Of a stretch of 64,000 nt of DNA, positions 26,446-36,367 are shown in pieces. The translations under genes were made by a program, and so were the position numbers. Within the stretch, counting starts at the first letter, position 1; each line of letters starts with the position of its first letter. Under the pieces are notes generated by a model that was not told where the DNA came from, did no database searches, and worked only from the letters and a program-made list of their open reading frames with translations. Source of the DNA: an uncultured Flavobacteriales bacterium (GTDB lineage Bacteria > Bacteroidota > Bacteroidia > Flavobacteriales > Crocinitomicaceae); NCBI GenBank assembly GCA_946479285.1, contig CAMLFH010000011.1:54853-118852 (forward strand), read 5' to 3'.

Positions 26446-28034
26446 AAAAGTTAATCCTACTATTCGCTATCATTCAGAGCTCACTGATTTTCAGTCAATC
26501 TGATAATTGTACCGGTGTTGTTCCAACATTACCAGTAGGTGCCACTTGTGTCACAACAGCTTACACTATTCCAACAACTTTCGCAGATAATTTCTCAACG
26601 GAACCCTCCTGCGGAGTGAGTTATATCGACGGCTTTTTCCAGTTCACGGCAACTTCGGGAACGACCTCCATTACTTTGACAGATGTAGCTGCCAGCCCTA
26701 ATCCCGGAATGATGGTATTGAGCGGAGCATGCGGCGGAACCTTAACTTCCTGGGGATGTTCTCAAAACCCAAACGGCTCCAACGAACTGATTACCTTTAC
26801 GACCACCATCGGCCAGGTCTATTACATTGTCATTTTCAGCGTGAATTCTACTGGAAATGGAGTTCCCACTGCTGCTACAACAGGAACAATTTGTGTAACA
26901 AATTATGTTTCAAGTGGTCCGGTGGTGGCATCGGATTGTCCCAACTATGTAAATATCTGCAGCAATGCCGGTTTTCAAATCGACCCGAACGGATTTGGAA
27001 CCATCAATGAGATTCCTGCCCTAGGTTCAATTGGAAACCCTGATTATGGCTCAATTCCGGGATCTTCACTGCCTCACTTAGGCGGTTCTACCAATGCAGG
27101 ATGCTTAAGATCAGGGGAGAATAACAGTACCTGGATGGTTATCAATGTTTACACCTCCGGAAACCTGGCTTTCAGTTTCGGGGCAGGAGGGGCACAAGCC
27201 GGATATTATGACTGGATCATGTATCCGTATTCAGGACCGGGAACCTGTTCAGCTATCTCCAACAATACACTGGCTCCGGTCAGATGCAACTGGAATATCT
27301 CTAGTGCAGGTGGAACAGGGCTTCAAACAACTATTCCTGCGGGAGGTAATGCAGGAAACTACGAACCTGTTTTGGCTGTTACCGCAAATACACAATACAT
27401 TATCTGCTTTTCAAATTACAGTTCGGTCACAACAACTGTTCCGCTTGTATTCAATGGAACAGCAGTTGTTGGCTGTTCTGCACTTGGCCAAAACATGAGT
27501 AATTTTACAGTAGAAGAAAACTGTGAGAACCGTGAGGTTCATCTTTCGTGGGAAGCACCATTGGCAAATTCATCTACTTATGAAATTCAACGGAGTTATA
27601 CCGGGGAATTCTGGGAAATAATCGGTGTAACAGACTCACCTTCCTATTCAACAGCTTCTAAAGATGTCTTTGAATTCAGAGATATTCTGGCAAAGAATGA
27701 ACCCGTTTTCTACCGGTTAAAAGAAATCAATTCAAATACTATTTCGTCTTATTCCGAATTGAAATCGGTAGTATGTAAATCAGATATTCGTTCAAATACT
27801 TTGTCCCCAAATCCATCTTCGGATTTGACAACTCTAACTTATTGTTCAAAACAGGCTGGTACACTTCACATTTTTGATGCAGTAGGAAGACCAATTGAAC
27901 AAATTCCGTTGGAAAACACAAAAGACAAAATAATTCTGAAACCGATTGATATCTCCCGACTTCAGGCGGGTGCTTATCGATTCGTGATTGAACTTGGAAC
28001 GGAATCAGCTACTGTTCAATTCATTAAAAGATAG
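26442..28034 (+). CDS. Secreted protein with T9SS type A sorting domain, first copy
   Basis: 530 residues. Signal peptide MKKLILLFAIIQSSLIFSQ, then SDNCTGVVPTLPVGATCV and a Ser/Thr/Gly-rich beta region, with a conserved block ANYVNICSNAGFQIDPNGFGTINEIPA-like around residue 170 (here PNYVNICSNAGFQIDPNGFG) and SGENNSTWMVINVYTSGNLAF. The C-terminus has a fibronectin-like segment (STYEIQRSYTGEFWEIIG) and the type A sorting tail LSPNPSSDLTTLTYCS to ATVQFIKR. Translationally coupled to the small secreted protein, so the two are probably a unit. A frameshifted tandem copy follows. Confidence 0.9.
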   Translation: MKKLILLFAIIQSSLIFSQSDNCTGVVPTLPVGATCVTTAYTIPTTFADNFSTEPSCGVSYIDGFFQFTATSGTTSITLTDVAASPNPGMMVLSGACGGTLTSWGCSQNPNGSNELITFTTTIGQVYYIVIFSVNSTGNGVPTAATTGTICVTNYVSSGPVVASDCPNYVNICSNAGFQIDPNGFGTINEIPALGSIGNPDYGSIPGSSLPHLGGSTNAGCLRSGENNSTWMVINVYTSGNLAFSFGAGGAQAGYYDWIMYPYSGPGTCSAISNNTLAPVRCNWNISSAGGTGLQTTIPAGGNAGNYEPVLAVTANTQYIICFSNYSSVTTTVPLVFNGTAVVGCSALGQNMSNFTVEENCENREVHLSWEAPLANSSTYEIQRSYTGEFWEIIGVTDSPSYSTASKDVFEFRDILAKNEPVFYRLKEINSNTISSYSELKSVVCKSDIRSNTLSPNPSSDLTTLTYCSKQAGTLHIFDAVGRPIEQIPLENTKDKIILKPIDISRLQAGAYRFVIELGTESATVQFIKR

Positions 28035-28180
28035 TCCCCTTCTGTTAATGAATAATTAATTAAGCGCGGCTGCTTTGTTAATTTAAAATTATCATTTAAT
28101 CAATCAAAACAGTAAAACATTCATTTCTAACACGCTGTGTAAAAATTGACTTTAGCTTTACGCGCACAACTTAATTAGAA

Positions 28181-28540
28181 ATGATCAAATTACTACTTAC
28201 TACTCTTGCGTTTTTCACGCTTGCGTTTTCCGCTTATTCTCAGCAGAATGATTTGGACGATTCAAAACGATACATCAAAATCGTTATTGAGTCAGACATT
28301 AGCGCAGAAGCTCAATCAGAAATCTCAAATGCCATCAAACAAATCTCCGGAGTTAAAACTTCGAGAATGGATAATTCCACCGGTATTTTTCTTAGTATTT
28401 ATATTCCGAATGAAAATCTCTTGGATCAAACGTTTTTGAATTGGTTTGAAAATCACGGGTATGTTGTCAAATGCTATTATGACGCCGCTTACACGACTGG
28501 CGGAGATATGATCGATTTATCAAAAAATAACTGCCGCTGA
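28181..28540 (+). CDS. Small secreted protein, second copy of the duplicated cassette
   Basis: 119 residues. Signal peptide MIKLLLTTLAFFTLAFSAYSQ. It shares QNDLDDSKRYIKIVI, SRMDNSTGIFLSIY, TFLNWFENHGYVVKCYYDAAY and a C-terminal Cys with the 26089 gene, including exact spacing. No CxxC. A near -7 element TAGCTTTA lies at 28153. It is followed after 2 bases by the second T9SS-protein copy, so both halves of the cassette were duplicated together. Confidence 0.86.
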   Translation: MIKLLLTTLAFFTLAFSAYSQQNDLDDSKRYIKIVIESDISAEAQSEISNAIKQISGVKTSRMDNSTGIFLSIYIPNENLLDQTFLNWFENHGYVVKCYYDAAYTTGGDMIDLSKNNCR

Positions 28541-28542
28541 TC

Positions 28543-30131
28543 ATGAAAAAATTATTACTACTGCTGGCTATCTTCCAAACGACAGGAATTTTTGCGCAAT
28601 CCGACAACTGTACAGGAGTGATCCCATCGTTAACCGTAGGAACAACTTGTACGGCAACTGCCTATTCGATCCCAACCACCTTTTTTGATAACTTTAGTTC
28701 GGAACCGTCTTGCGGATGGGATGACGTAGATGGATTTTTCCAGTTTACGGCAACTTCTACCTATACAAATGTGACGATCACTGATGCAACTCCGGCAGGA
28801 CCAAATCCCGGATTGATGGTCGTTTCAGGAACCTGTGGCGGAACACTCACTTCTTTGGGATGTTCTCAAACCACACTTACTAACGGAAATAACGAAAGTG
28901 TGAGTTTCGGAACTGTAATCGGCCAGGTGTACATGGTCGTGATCTTCGCAACCAACGCAAATAATACCGGAGCCCCAAGCCAGGCAACAAACGGAACAAT
29001 TTGTGTCACTCAAAGCACTTTTACAGGACCCATTGTAGCATCCGAATGTGCCAACTATGTAAACATTTGCAGCAATGCAGGTTTTCAAATTGATCCGAAC
29101 GGTTATGGTGCGATCAATGAAATCCCCGCTTCGGGTTCATTGGGAAATCCGGAATATGATCCATTTTGGGGACCATTAAGTCCATGGGGCGGCGGAAATA
29201 TGGGCTGTTTGCAATCTGGTGAAAATAACAGTACTGGATGGTTATTAACGTTTACACGGCTGGAAACCTTGCATTTTCATTCGGCGCAGGAGGTGCACAA
29301 ACCGGGTATTACGACTGGATCATGTATCCGTATACCGGACCAAGTACTTGCGCTGCCATTTCCAGTAACACCCTTGCACCTGTCAGATGTAACTGGAACG
29401 AAGTCAATTATGGTGGAACTGGCTTAGCTTCTACCCTGCCTGCCGGGGGAGATTGGGGAAATTATGAGCCGCCTATAGCAGCAGCAGCAAATACTCAGTA
29501 TATCATCTGCTTCTCCAACTACAGTTCTGCTACTACAACAGTACCGATGGCATTTTCAGGTACTGCAACAGTTGGCTGTTCTGCTTTGGGTGTAAATACA
29601 GCCAATTTCAAGGTTGAAACCGATTGTGAAAACAGCGAAGCTCGAATTTCATGGGAAGCCCCTGTAGAAAGTTCCAGCACGTATGAAGTCCAAAGGAGTT
29701 TTACAGGTGAATCCTGGGAAATTTTGGGAATAGTGGATCATCCGGTAAGTTCTAATGACTCCAAAGAATTTCTTTTCAGGGACCAACTTGAACAAGGTAA
29801 GATTACTTTATACAGACTAAAAGAAATAATTTCAGGTATTTCTACCTATTCTGAATTAAAATCGGTGCTTTGCAAACCAGGAATCACTCCGAACACTTTA
29901 TCACCGAATCCGTCTTCAGACTTGACAAACCTGACTTATTATTCAAAACAGGCAGGTACACTTCACATTTTTGATGCAGTAGGAAGACCAATTGAACAAA
30001 TCCCGTTAGAAAACACAAAAGGTAAAATTGTTTTAAAACCGATTGATGTTTCCAGGCTTCAGGCAGGAGCTTACCGCTTCGTTATAGATTTGGGAACAGA
30101 ATCATCCGCTATTCAGTTCATTAAGAAATAG
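28543..30131 (+). pseudogene. Second copy of the T9SS type A protein, frameshifted
   Basis: Two open frames in different phases together match the 26442 gene end to end. The first (from ATG 28543) matches up to SGENNST; the matching frame then continues from about 29236 as MVINVYTAGNLAFSFGAGG to the sorting tail at 30131. The cause is visible: the parent has AGTACCTGGATGG and this copy AGTACTGGATGG near 29234, one C fewer, not in a homopolymer longer than two. With the C restored the protein would be 529 residues. It is either a recent pseudogene or a read error. Confidence 0.9.
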
Positions 30132-30158
30132 ATAAATCTTTTATAAGATTTCAATAAT

Positions 30159-30190
30159 AAAAGAGAAAAAGGAATCCTTTTTCTCTTTTT
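30159..30190 (+). terminator. Terminator after the duplicated cassettes
   Basis: AAAAGAGAAAAAGG and CCTTTTTCTCTTTT form a 14-bp A/T-rich stem with a four-base loop, ending in a T-run. It ends the cassette before the Omp28-like gene. Confidence 0.8.
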
Positions 30191-30228
30191 CATTTAGTAT
30201 CTTTCCACATATTCTATACTCTTACTTT

Positions 30229-32265
30229 ATGAAAAAACAATTACTCACCCTTGGTTTCTTATCAAGTCTTACAGTTTTCGGTCAAACGTTTACTGATAAT
30301 TTTGACTCCTATACTGCCGGACAAAAATTATGTCCGCAAAGCAGCGGTAACTGGACTACCTGGAGCAATGCTCCCGGAGGAGCGGAAGATGTTATGGTCT
30401 CAAATGCAGATGCGTCATCCGCAAGTAATTCCTTGTATTTCACTACATCAGCTCAAGCGGGAGGACCAGTAGATTTGGTCCGTAATTTCGGAGTTTTGAA
30501 TACCGGTCAGTTCGACATGGATTTTAATATCAAAGTTGAATCTGGAAAAGCAGGATATTTCAACCTTCAGAGAAATGCAACAATCGGCCAGGTTTGGGCG
30601 ATGGATTGTTTCTTCACTGACAACGGGTCTTTGATTATCAACAACCAGAACGGATTGAATTTCACAGGGCCTACTTACCCTCAAAACACCTGGTTCAACT
30701 TCAAGATCTCCATTAACTTCAACACGAATAACTGGGAAGTATTTATTGATAACGTTTCAGTAGGATCGTTCTCAAATCCGGTAAACCAGATTGCATCTAT
30801 CGATATTTACCCGACGGATCAAAATGCTCCTTACAGTTGTGGCTACTACATCGATGATTTTCATACCGTAATTACTCCGTATGCTTTGCCTTCTTTGAAC
30901 GCTGCTGTAAACGGTTTGTCTTTTGACCAGGGATTATTGGTTGGAAATGCGGTAACTCCTAAGGTAGTTGTTCGCAATTTAGGAACTACTCCAATCACTT
31001 CTTTTGACATTGATGTGGATTACAACGGAAATACAATCACAAAGTCTGTTACCGGAATAAACTTAGCTTCTCTTGCAACAACTACGGTTACCATGAACGG
31101 ACCTCTTACTTTAGCTGCAGGAAACATGCCGATGACTGCAACTGTAAGCAATGTGAACGGCGGAACAGATTTGGATCCAAATGATGACGAACTTTCCATC
31201 AGTGTAAGTCCGTTAACACCGGCAGTTGGTAAAATGGTTGTTGGTGAAGAAGGAACGGGAACATGGTGTCAATGGTGTCCGCGAGGAGCTGTTTTCATGG
31301 ATATGATGGAGACAAAGTACGATCAGTATTGGGCTGGAATTGCGGTTCATAACGGCGACCCGATGGTTGTTACGGATTACGATGCAGGAATTGGAGGATT
31401 GATTTCAGGATATCCTTCTGCTTTGGTTGACCGAATGGCTGCTATTGATCCTTCCGAAATGGAAGAAGACTTCCTGACACGCGTTCAGGCAGCTCCGAAA
31501 GCTTTGATTGAAAACGGTGCTACATGGAATGCAGCAACACGTGAATTAAAAGTATCTGTATCTGCCAACTTCTTGTCTGCAGCTACAAGCTCATACAAAT
31601 TGGGAGTTGTACTTACGGAAGATGAAGTTACAGGAACAGGAAGCAGCTACAACCAATCCAATGCATATGCAGGTGGTGGAAACGGTGTAATGGGTGGATT
31701 CGAAGCATTGCCAAACCCGGTTCCGGCATCACAAATGGTTTACGACCATGTTGCAAGAGCTATCGAACCAAGTTTCACAGGGTATGCAAACAGCTTCCCT
31801 GCAACAGTAAACATGGGAGAAACACATACAATCACAGCTACGTTTGTTTTACCGGCTTCGTGGGATGAAACTAAAATCCACATTGTTGGATTGTTGTTCA
31901 ATCCTGCAGGTCAAATTGATAACGCAGGAAAGGCTACGATTACAGAAGCTGTGACGAACGGATTTGTAACAGGAACAGATGTAACGGCAGGTTTGAACGA
32001 TCTAAGTCAAATTGATGATTTGGTACAGGTTTATCCAAATCCAGCTACAACGGCTGTTTCTGTAAGCCTGCAAATCAAGGAACAAAGCGACGTGACTATT
32101 TCTGTAACTGACATTGCAGGAAAAGAAATTTCAAGCAAAAACTACGGTCAAATGAATGCCGCTTCAGTGATTACAATCAATACAAGTAACACGCCTGCGG
32201 GGGTTTACTTCGTGAATGTAAAAATGAACAACGCTGTTACTCAGAAGAAGGTAATTATCCAGTAA
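30229..32265 (+). CDS. Omp28-like secreted protein with T9SS type A sorting domain
   Basis: 678 residues. Signal peptide MKKQLLTLGFLSSLTVFGQ, then a concanavalin-like beta domain (about 20-215; FTDNFDSYTAGQKLCPQ, DFNIKVESGKAGYFNLQ), an Ig-like segment, and an Omp28/thioredoxin-like domain from about 335 with VGEEGTGTWCQWCPRGAVFM, whose CxxC is positioned like a redox motif. The tail LVQVYPNPATTAVSVSL to QKKVIIQ is a T9SS type A sorting signal. A near -7 element TATCTTTC lies at 30199. Exported, possibly processing or redox-active at the cell surface; substrate unknown. Confidence 0.92.
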   Translation: MKKQLLTLGFLSSLTVFGQTFTDNFDSYTAGQKLCPQSSGNWTTWSNAPGGAEDVMVSNADASSASNSLYFTTSAQAGGPVDLVRNFGVLNTGQFDMDFNIKVESGKAGYFNLQRNATIGQVWAMDCFFTDNGSLIINNQNGLNFTGPTYPQNTWFNFKISINFNTNNWEVFIDNVSVGSFSNPVNQIASIDIYPTDQNAPYSCGYYIDDFHTVITPYALPSLNAAVNGLSFDQGLLVGNAVTPKVVVRNLGTTPITSFDIDVDYNGNTITKSVTGINLASLATTTVTMNGPLTLAAGNMPMTATVSNVNGGTDLDPNDDELSISVSPLTPAVGKMVVGEEGTGTWCQWCPRGAVFMDMMETKYDQYWAGIAVHNGDPMVVTDYDAGIGGLISGYPSALVDRMAAIDPSEMEEDFLTRVQAAPKALIENGATWNAATRELKVSVSANFLSAATSSYKLGVVLTEDEVTGTGSSYNQSNAYAGGGNGVMGGFEALPNPVPASQMVYDHVARAIEPSFTGYANSFPATVNMGETHTITATFVLPASWDETKIHIVGLLFNPAGQIDNAGKATITEAVTNGFVTGTDVTAGLNDLSQIDDLVQVYPNPATTAVSVSLQIKEQSDVTISVTDIAGKEISSKNYGQMNAASVITINTSNTPAGVYFVNVKMNNAVTQKKVIIQ

Positions 32266-32278
32266 TTTAATTAAACAT

Positions 32279-32318
32279 AAAAAAGTAGGGGCGCGATTAA
32301 TCGCGCCCCTACTTTTTT
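32279..32318. repeat. Perfect 40-base GTAGGGGCG palindrome, also terminator-like
   Basis: Arms AAAAAAGTAGGGGCGCGATT and its exact inverse complement. The core is identical to the palindromes at 16370 and 46837. It follows the Omp28-like gene by 13 bases and gives a hairpin with a T-run, so it could serve as its terminator. The next -7 element begins 4 bases later. Confidence 0.92.
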
Positions 32319-32321
32319 CGA

Positions 32322-32329
32322 TACTTTTG
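32322..32329 (+). promoter_or_regulatory. -7 element close to the ATG at 32334
   Basis: TACTTTTG, a match to TAnnTTTG, only 4 bases before the start codon. If functional it gives a leaderless or almost leaderless mRNA. Confidence 0.5.
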
Positions 32330-32333
32330 TCGC

Positions 32334-32942
32334 ATGAAATGGATTGGAAACCGAATTAGTTATCTTGACGATCAGAATAAAACAACATTCATCATCACTC
32401 CGGAACAAATTGGGGTAGTAAAAGCGTTGATGGGCGCATGGTGTTTTATGTGGTTTGCAATTGGGGCAACTATTATTTGGGCCTGGTTATCCGGCAACAT
32501 CTATGGATTTGATGAAGCCAGCCGTAAATCCCTGGATCTGAAAGAACGTCAGCAATTACTGATCATCACCATCATCTTCCTTGTTTTTTGGGCGTATTAT
32601 TTTGTCCGGGTAGGAAGAACATTCCTTTGGATCATGTATGGCCGTGAATACCTCAAAGTAGATAAAATATCCCTGTCGCTGAAAACAAGTATCGGGACGT
32701 ATGGAAAGGCCAAAGAATATTACCTGGAAAACATCAAAAAAGTACGCGTTTCTGTCCCAAAAGACAACTCTTTCCAGGCTGCATGGGAAAATTCTCCATG
32801 GATCCGCGGAGGCGAACGCATTGAGTTTGAATACCTGGGGAAAACCGTTCGTTTTGGGCGAAAATTAAATCAACAGGATTCAAAATTGTTTTTCCAGCTC
32901 TTAACGAAGCGAATTGAAGATCATCTGAAAAAGAAGCATTAA
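32334..32942 (+). CDS. Unrecognised two-helix membrane protein
   Basis: 202 residues. Two hydrophobic segments (about 28-52, VKALMGAWCFMWFAIGATIIWAWL, and 75-95, LLIITIIFLVFWAYYFV), then a soluble C-terminal region of about 100 residues with KISLSLKTSIGTYGKAKEYYLENIKKVRVS, which looks like the beta-rich core of a PH-like fold. No signal peptide. The C-terminus is Lys-rich. Convergent with the TerB-like gene (overlap of 4 bases at the stop codons). Function unknown. Confidence 0.75.
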   Translation: MKWIGNRISYLDDQNKTTFIITPEQIGVVKALMGAWCFMWFAIGATIIWAWLSGNIYGFDEASRKSLDLKERQQLLIITIIFLVFWAYYFVRVGRTFLWIMYGREYLKVDKISLSLKTSIGTYGKAKEYYLENIKKVRVSVPKDNSFQAAWENSPWIRGGERIEFEYLGKTVRFGRKLNQQDSKLFFQLLTKRIEDHLKKKH

Positions 32943-33361
32943 ATCACAATTCTCAGGACATCTTCCCGATTCATCCCTTTTCTTAAATGCTCTAAAATAA
33001 TTGGGAATTTTTCATCGATGCGGTCCGGAGTAAACCCTAATTCAACTCCCAGTCTTCTCACTAATTTAGTTTCATTTGCATCCATATTTCCATCAACAGC
33101 CAAAAGCTGGATCAATTGAATGAAGCGCTCATACCTTTCTTCCCGCAAAACCGGTGGAATGAATGGATAATCATCCGGATTATCACAGATTTCCGTGACC
33201 TGTTCTTCCGTTAAAGAAAGTTTTGTAGCGATCTTTTTAAGCAGTTGGTTTTCTGCAAAACTTACATTCCCGTCAATGCGTGCTAACATGACCAGATTTC
33301 TGAAATGACCTTTTTGACGTGCTTGCTCTCCCGAATCGAAGATGTGTGAAAATGAACTCAT
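32939..33361 (-). CDS. TerB-like protein
   Basis: 140 residues. Two copies of the acidic TerB helix pattern: LVMLARIDGNVSFAENQLLKKIATKL and LLAVDGNMDANETKLVRRLGVEL. TerB-like domains bind metal or act in stress and surface-associated complexes, with no defined role when alone. No other ter gene is nearby, so tellurite resistance is not implied. It overlaps the convergent membrane-protein gene by 4 bases. Confidence 0.82.
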   Translation of the reverse strand: MSSFSHIFDSGEQARQKGHFRNLVMLARIDGNVSFAENQLLKKIATKLSLTEEQVTEICDNPDDYPFIPPVLREERYERFIQLIQLLAVDGNMDANETKLVRRLGVELGFTPDRIDEKFPIILEHLRKGMNREDVLRIVI

Positions 33362-33440
33362 GTTGATAGTGTTTTTTTTAATGTTAAGGCTTCGCGCCTC
33401 TGTTCAGTTTTCCGCGAATTTAAGGATCCTGAGCGAAATA

Positions 33441-35216
33441 TTACTTCCGTCTCAAACTTAGTGCCTGAATTTTTAAGTCCTGAATAAAAATTTCCTTACT
33501 GCTGGGATTAACCACATAAATCTGGATTTTGTCTTCGGAATGATAAAGAATCGGACAGTTGAACCGAACAGTTAACGTATCACTCTCGCCTAATTTCTTT
33601 TTCGTCGTCAACGGAAAGTAATTCCAGTTGTATGTACAGTATTTACTAAATGCCTCAAATTTAATTGTTCCGGTATTTAAACTATCCTTGATTTGATAAA
33701 CCATCTGAGCTTCAAACAAAGTTTCATCTGTTTTCAATTTTGGAAAATACGGCATCTTCACCAGCAAAGTACTGCCTTTGCCAGGTATTCTCTTATTTTT
33801 CACTTCACAAAACGTCACTTTGCTGATCTTCCCAAAATGAAGTTCTTCTGCTTTTATCTGCTCAGGCCAACTCAGATCTGAACGATCAATTTCCAGGCGA
33901 TTCATCTGATAATCCGGCATAGACGATTTTCCGAAAATATACCAGTAATGCGCCTTGGTCATTCTGTCGGGATGCAAATAGCCATTTGAATATTGCACGG
34001 ATTGAAAGATGGATAAAACGGTTGTAAGACCAACAAAAATCAACATGAAAAAAGTCCCGGGTTTGGATTTCTGTAAATAAACGAGTGCAAAGCCAAGGGG
34101 TACAATTAACAAAGGATACAAATCGACCATTACACGTGATCCGAAAGATGCTGCATACCACCAGCATTCCCAGGAAGAAAAAAACCAGATCGCTGTGAAC
34201 AAAACACTCAAAATCGGCCAGAACAATTCCTTTTTATGCCTGTAAAGTTGAAAAAAGCCAGGGATTATCAGTAAAAAAATCGGACTATAAAGCAGCCAGC
34301 CTTTTTTATAACTGAACAGAAAATCAAAGAGCTTTGGATCTACAATAACGATCTCCTCGACATGCATATTCAAAATGAACCAACTTCCGCCAAGTATCTT
34401 CCAATAGATCAATTGCGGCAAATTGAATAACAAACCTGCTAATGGGAACCATAAAATGGATTTCCAATACCCCCAACTCGTTGGGTAAACCTTGCGTAAC
34501 ATCAATAAAGGAAGAAGTCCCAGCAAAACATGGGTTGGCCGAATGGAAGAAATCAAACCAAGTATCAACGCAGCAACAAGAAGCGTTTTTTTCTCCTTAA
34601 CTTCCTTAAACTTTAATAAATAATGAAAAAGCATGGCAATCAAAGCAAACAAATAGATATGCTGAAGTTGATACGAATGAATAGCAGTAGCCCAAAAATT
34701 AGTTCCGAAATAAACAATGAGCAGGACGAGTGAACTGGTTTTGTCCGAAAAGAAGCGTTTGAGAATTTTATTCAGGAAGTGAATTCCCAACAAAATAAAA
34801 AGCAAGGCATTAAGCAGGTATGTAATGTGATAAGGCTTGCTGAAACCATCTTTTGGATAGCCGAGTGTTTTAGCAAAAACATGACCAATTGTATAAGCCG
34901 GTAATTGCAAGTATGCCTGCCCCATGTGATAGATATCCAGATCATGTCCGGTATCCATCCTTTTGAGTTGATAGACATATACACCGTCGCAATACTTATC
35001 CTGAACTTGCTGCAGCTCATTTTGCTGCATGGTCAAATTACGGTATTGAAAAAATTGGGTGAGGTACATGTAATAGCCGTAACCATCGTAGGCACAAACA
35101 CATGTCGATTCTCCCTTTACAACCTGATTGACTTTACCCGAAAACTGAAAGGTAAACAATCCGATGATGAGCAGGTTAGTTATTTTGCGGATATTCCCTT
35201 TAAAAAAATCAGACAT
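33441..35216 (-). CDS. Multi-pass membrane protein, GT-C glycosyltransferase-like
   Basis: 591 residues. One N-terminal helix (about 12-28), a long extracytoplasmic loop with acidic [11 protein letters not shown] near residue 43, then about ten hydrophobic segments between 120 and 410 (e.g. [37 protein letters not shown]) and a soluble C-terminal domain (about 420-591) rich in beta strands. The acidic residue in the first loop plus many helices is the usual plan of GT-C lipid-linked-sugar transferases, but no family was recognised. Overlaps gmhA (upstream) by 8 bases; the pair may act in glycan synthesis. Confidence 0.75.
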   Translation of the reverse strand: MSDFFKGNIRKITNLLIIGLFTFQFSGKVNQVVKGESTCVCAYDGYGYYMYLTQFFQYRNLTMQQNELQQVQDKYCDGVYVYQLKRMDTGHDLDIYHMGQAYLQLPAYTIGHVFAKTLGYPKDGFSKPYHITYLLNALLFILLGIHFLNKILKRFFSDKTSSLVLLIVYFGTNFWATAIHSYQLQHIYLFALIAMLFHYLLKFKEVKEKKTLLVAALILGLISSIRPTHVLLGLLPLLMLRKVYPTSWGYWKSILWFPLAGLLFNLPQLIYWKILGGSWFILNMHVEEIVIVDPKLFDFLFSYKKGWLLYSPIFLLIIPGFFQLYRHKKELFWPILSVLFTAIWFFSSWECWWYAASFGSRVMVDLYPLLIVPLGFALVYLQKSKPGTFFMLIFVGLTTVLSIFQSVQYSNGYLHPDRMTKAHYWYIFGKSSMPDYQMNRLEIDRSDLSWPEQIKAEELHFGKISKVTFCEVKNKRIPGKGSTLLVKMPYFPKLKTDETLFEAQMVYQIKDSLNTGTIKFEAFSKYCTYNWNYFPLTTKKKLGESDTLTVRFNCPILYHSEDKIQIYVVNPSSKEIFIQDLKIQALSLRRK

Positions 35217-35778
35217 TCACATGGTGTTCAATGAAATCGATCAGGGTATGAATGACTTTAATATGAATTTCCTGCGCCCTGTCGGCATATTCCGAATGTG
35301 GTGCGCGAATTTCAACATCGCAAAGCCCGGCCATTTTTCCACCATCTTTTCCTGTAAGCCCCACAATTTTCATCCCTTTTGCTTTAGCTGCTTCAATGGC
35401 ATGAAGTACATTTTTTGAATTTCCGGAAGTTGAGATCGCCAATAAGACATCTCCATTCTGACCAATAGCTTCCAGGTACCGGGAAAAAATAAAGTCGTAA
35501 CCGTAGTCATTTCCAACACAACTAATGTGCGACGGATCAGAAATACTCAGCGCGGGAATCGCTCTTCTATCGTTGCGATATCTACCAGTTAACTCTTCTG
35601 CAAAATGCATGGCATCGCACATAGACCCGCCATTTCCGCACGAAATGATCTTCCCTCCCGAGTTGATTGCCGAAACCATTAAGTTTCCTGCATCCTGAAT
35701 CAATTGGTGGTTTGCTGCGCTGTTAAATTTTTGCAAAATTTCAAGCGCTTCGTTAAAATGGTCTGCTATTTGTTTCAT
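35209..35778 (-). CDS. gmhA: Sedoheptulose-7-phosphate isomerase (SIS domain)
   Basis: 189 residues from the ATG at 35778 ([12 protein letters not shown]). Converts sedoheptulose 7-phosphate to D-glycero-D-manno-heptose 7-phosphate, the first heptose step of lipopolysaccharide core synthesis. The family match is close: [20 protein letters not shown] (residues 41-60, His58), [44 protein letters not shown] and [12 protein letters not shown]. The frame is open back to 35925 but the -7 element at 35803 argues for 35778. It overlaps the GT-C-like gene. Confidence 0.94.
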   Translation of the reverse strand: MKQIADHFNEALEILQKFNSAANHQLIQDAGNLMVSAINSGGKIISCGNGGSMCDAMHFAEELTGRYRNDRRAIPALSISDPSHISCVGNDYGYDFIFSRYLEAIGQNGDVLLAISTSGNSKNVLHAIEAAKAKGMKIVGLTGKDGGKMAGLCDVEIRAPHSEYADRAQEIHIKVIHTLIDFIEHHVNV

Positions 35779-35802
35779 GCCTCTACAAATGGGATTGTTT
35801 GT

Positions 35803-35810
35803 CAAAAATA
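35803..35810 (-). promoter_or_regulatory. -7 element of gmhA
   Basis: TATTTTTG on the minus strand, 24 bases before the gmhA ATG. Confidence 0.5.
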
Positions 35811-35850
35811 AATAATTATTGAGTGCAGTTACCATTTTGGATAAACTTGT

Positions 35851-35858
35851 TATATTTG
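35851..35858 (+). promoter_or_regulatory. -7 element of the secreted 140-residue protein
   Basis: TATATTTG, a perfect TAnnTTTG, 35 bases before the ATG at 35894. Confidence 0.55.
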
Positions 35859-35893
35859 AAAACCGGACTTGGCTCCTTAACATAAAAACAACT

Positions 35894-36316
35894 ATGAAAA
35901 ATATTCTACTTGCCATTCTAACCATTACTTTAGGATTCAGCGCATCTGCTCAGGATGACTGCTTCAAGAAGTTAGAAGATGCTTTTTCTAAAAGAGGTTC
36001 CTACACCGTTGCCGACGATATGCACAGAAACGTGATTGTTAGTTTTTTTACTCCTGAAGGAGTTGAATGCTTAACAGGTAAAGCTCGTGTTGAAAATGGA
36101 TCAGTTGTTTCGGTATTTCTTCAATACGATGATGGAACTTACTACTTGTTGGAAAAGAAATTCTACAATTCAAAGAAAACAAGCCCGGTAGTTACAAATG
36201 GAATTTCTGAAATGATCTTCACGGTAGATGGTGAAAAATTCCGCGTAGTATTTATCGATAAATTAAAACCAAAAGCTAAATCATACAAACAGGCAGCTTT
36301 ACCTGATGATTTATAG
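35894..36316 (+). CDS. Unrecognised small secreted protein
   Basis: 140 residues from the ATG at 35894, which starts the signal peptide [20 protein letters not shown]; the frame is open 25 codons earlier but without signal-like content. The mature protein begins [15 protein letters not shown] and has [25 protein letters not shown] and [20 protein letters not shown], predicted alpha/beta. Two Cys might form a disulphide. Ends KQAALPDDL. Promoter and terminator flank it, so it is monocistronic. No family recognised. Confidence 0.82.
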   Translation: MKNILLAILTITLGFSASAQDDCFKKLEDAFSKRGSYTVADDMHRNVIVSFFTPEGVECLTGKARVENGSVVSVFLQYDDGTYYLLEKKFYNSKKTSPVVTNGISEMIFTVDGEKFRVVFIDKLKPKAKSYKQAALPDDL

Positions 36317-36334
36317 TCGAAAATAATTGAATTG

Positions 36335-36367
36335 AAATCCCCTCGGTTGAACCAAGGGGATTTTTTT
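36335..36367. terminator. Bidirectional hairpin terminator between convergent genes
   Basis: AAATCCCCT (36335-36343) pairs with AGGGGATTT (36355-36363) and an inner GGTT-G-AACC extends the stem. T-rich on the plus strand. It separates the secreted protein from the convergent histidine kinase. Confidence 0.82.

Noticed and set aside
32939..33361. Tellurite resistance locus
   Set aside because: Only a single TerB-like gene is present; none of the other ter genes occur nearby.
35779..35925. Upstream extension of the gmhA frame
   Set aside because: The extra 49 residues have no family match, and a -7 element at 35803 lies within this stretch.
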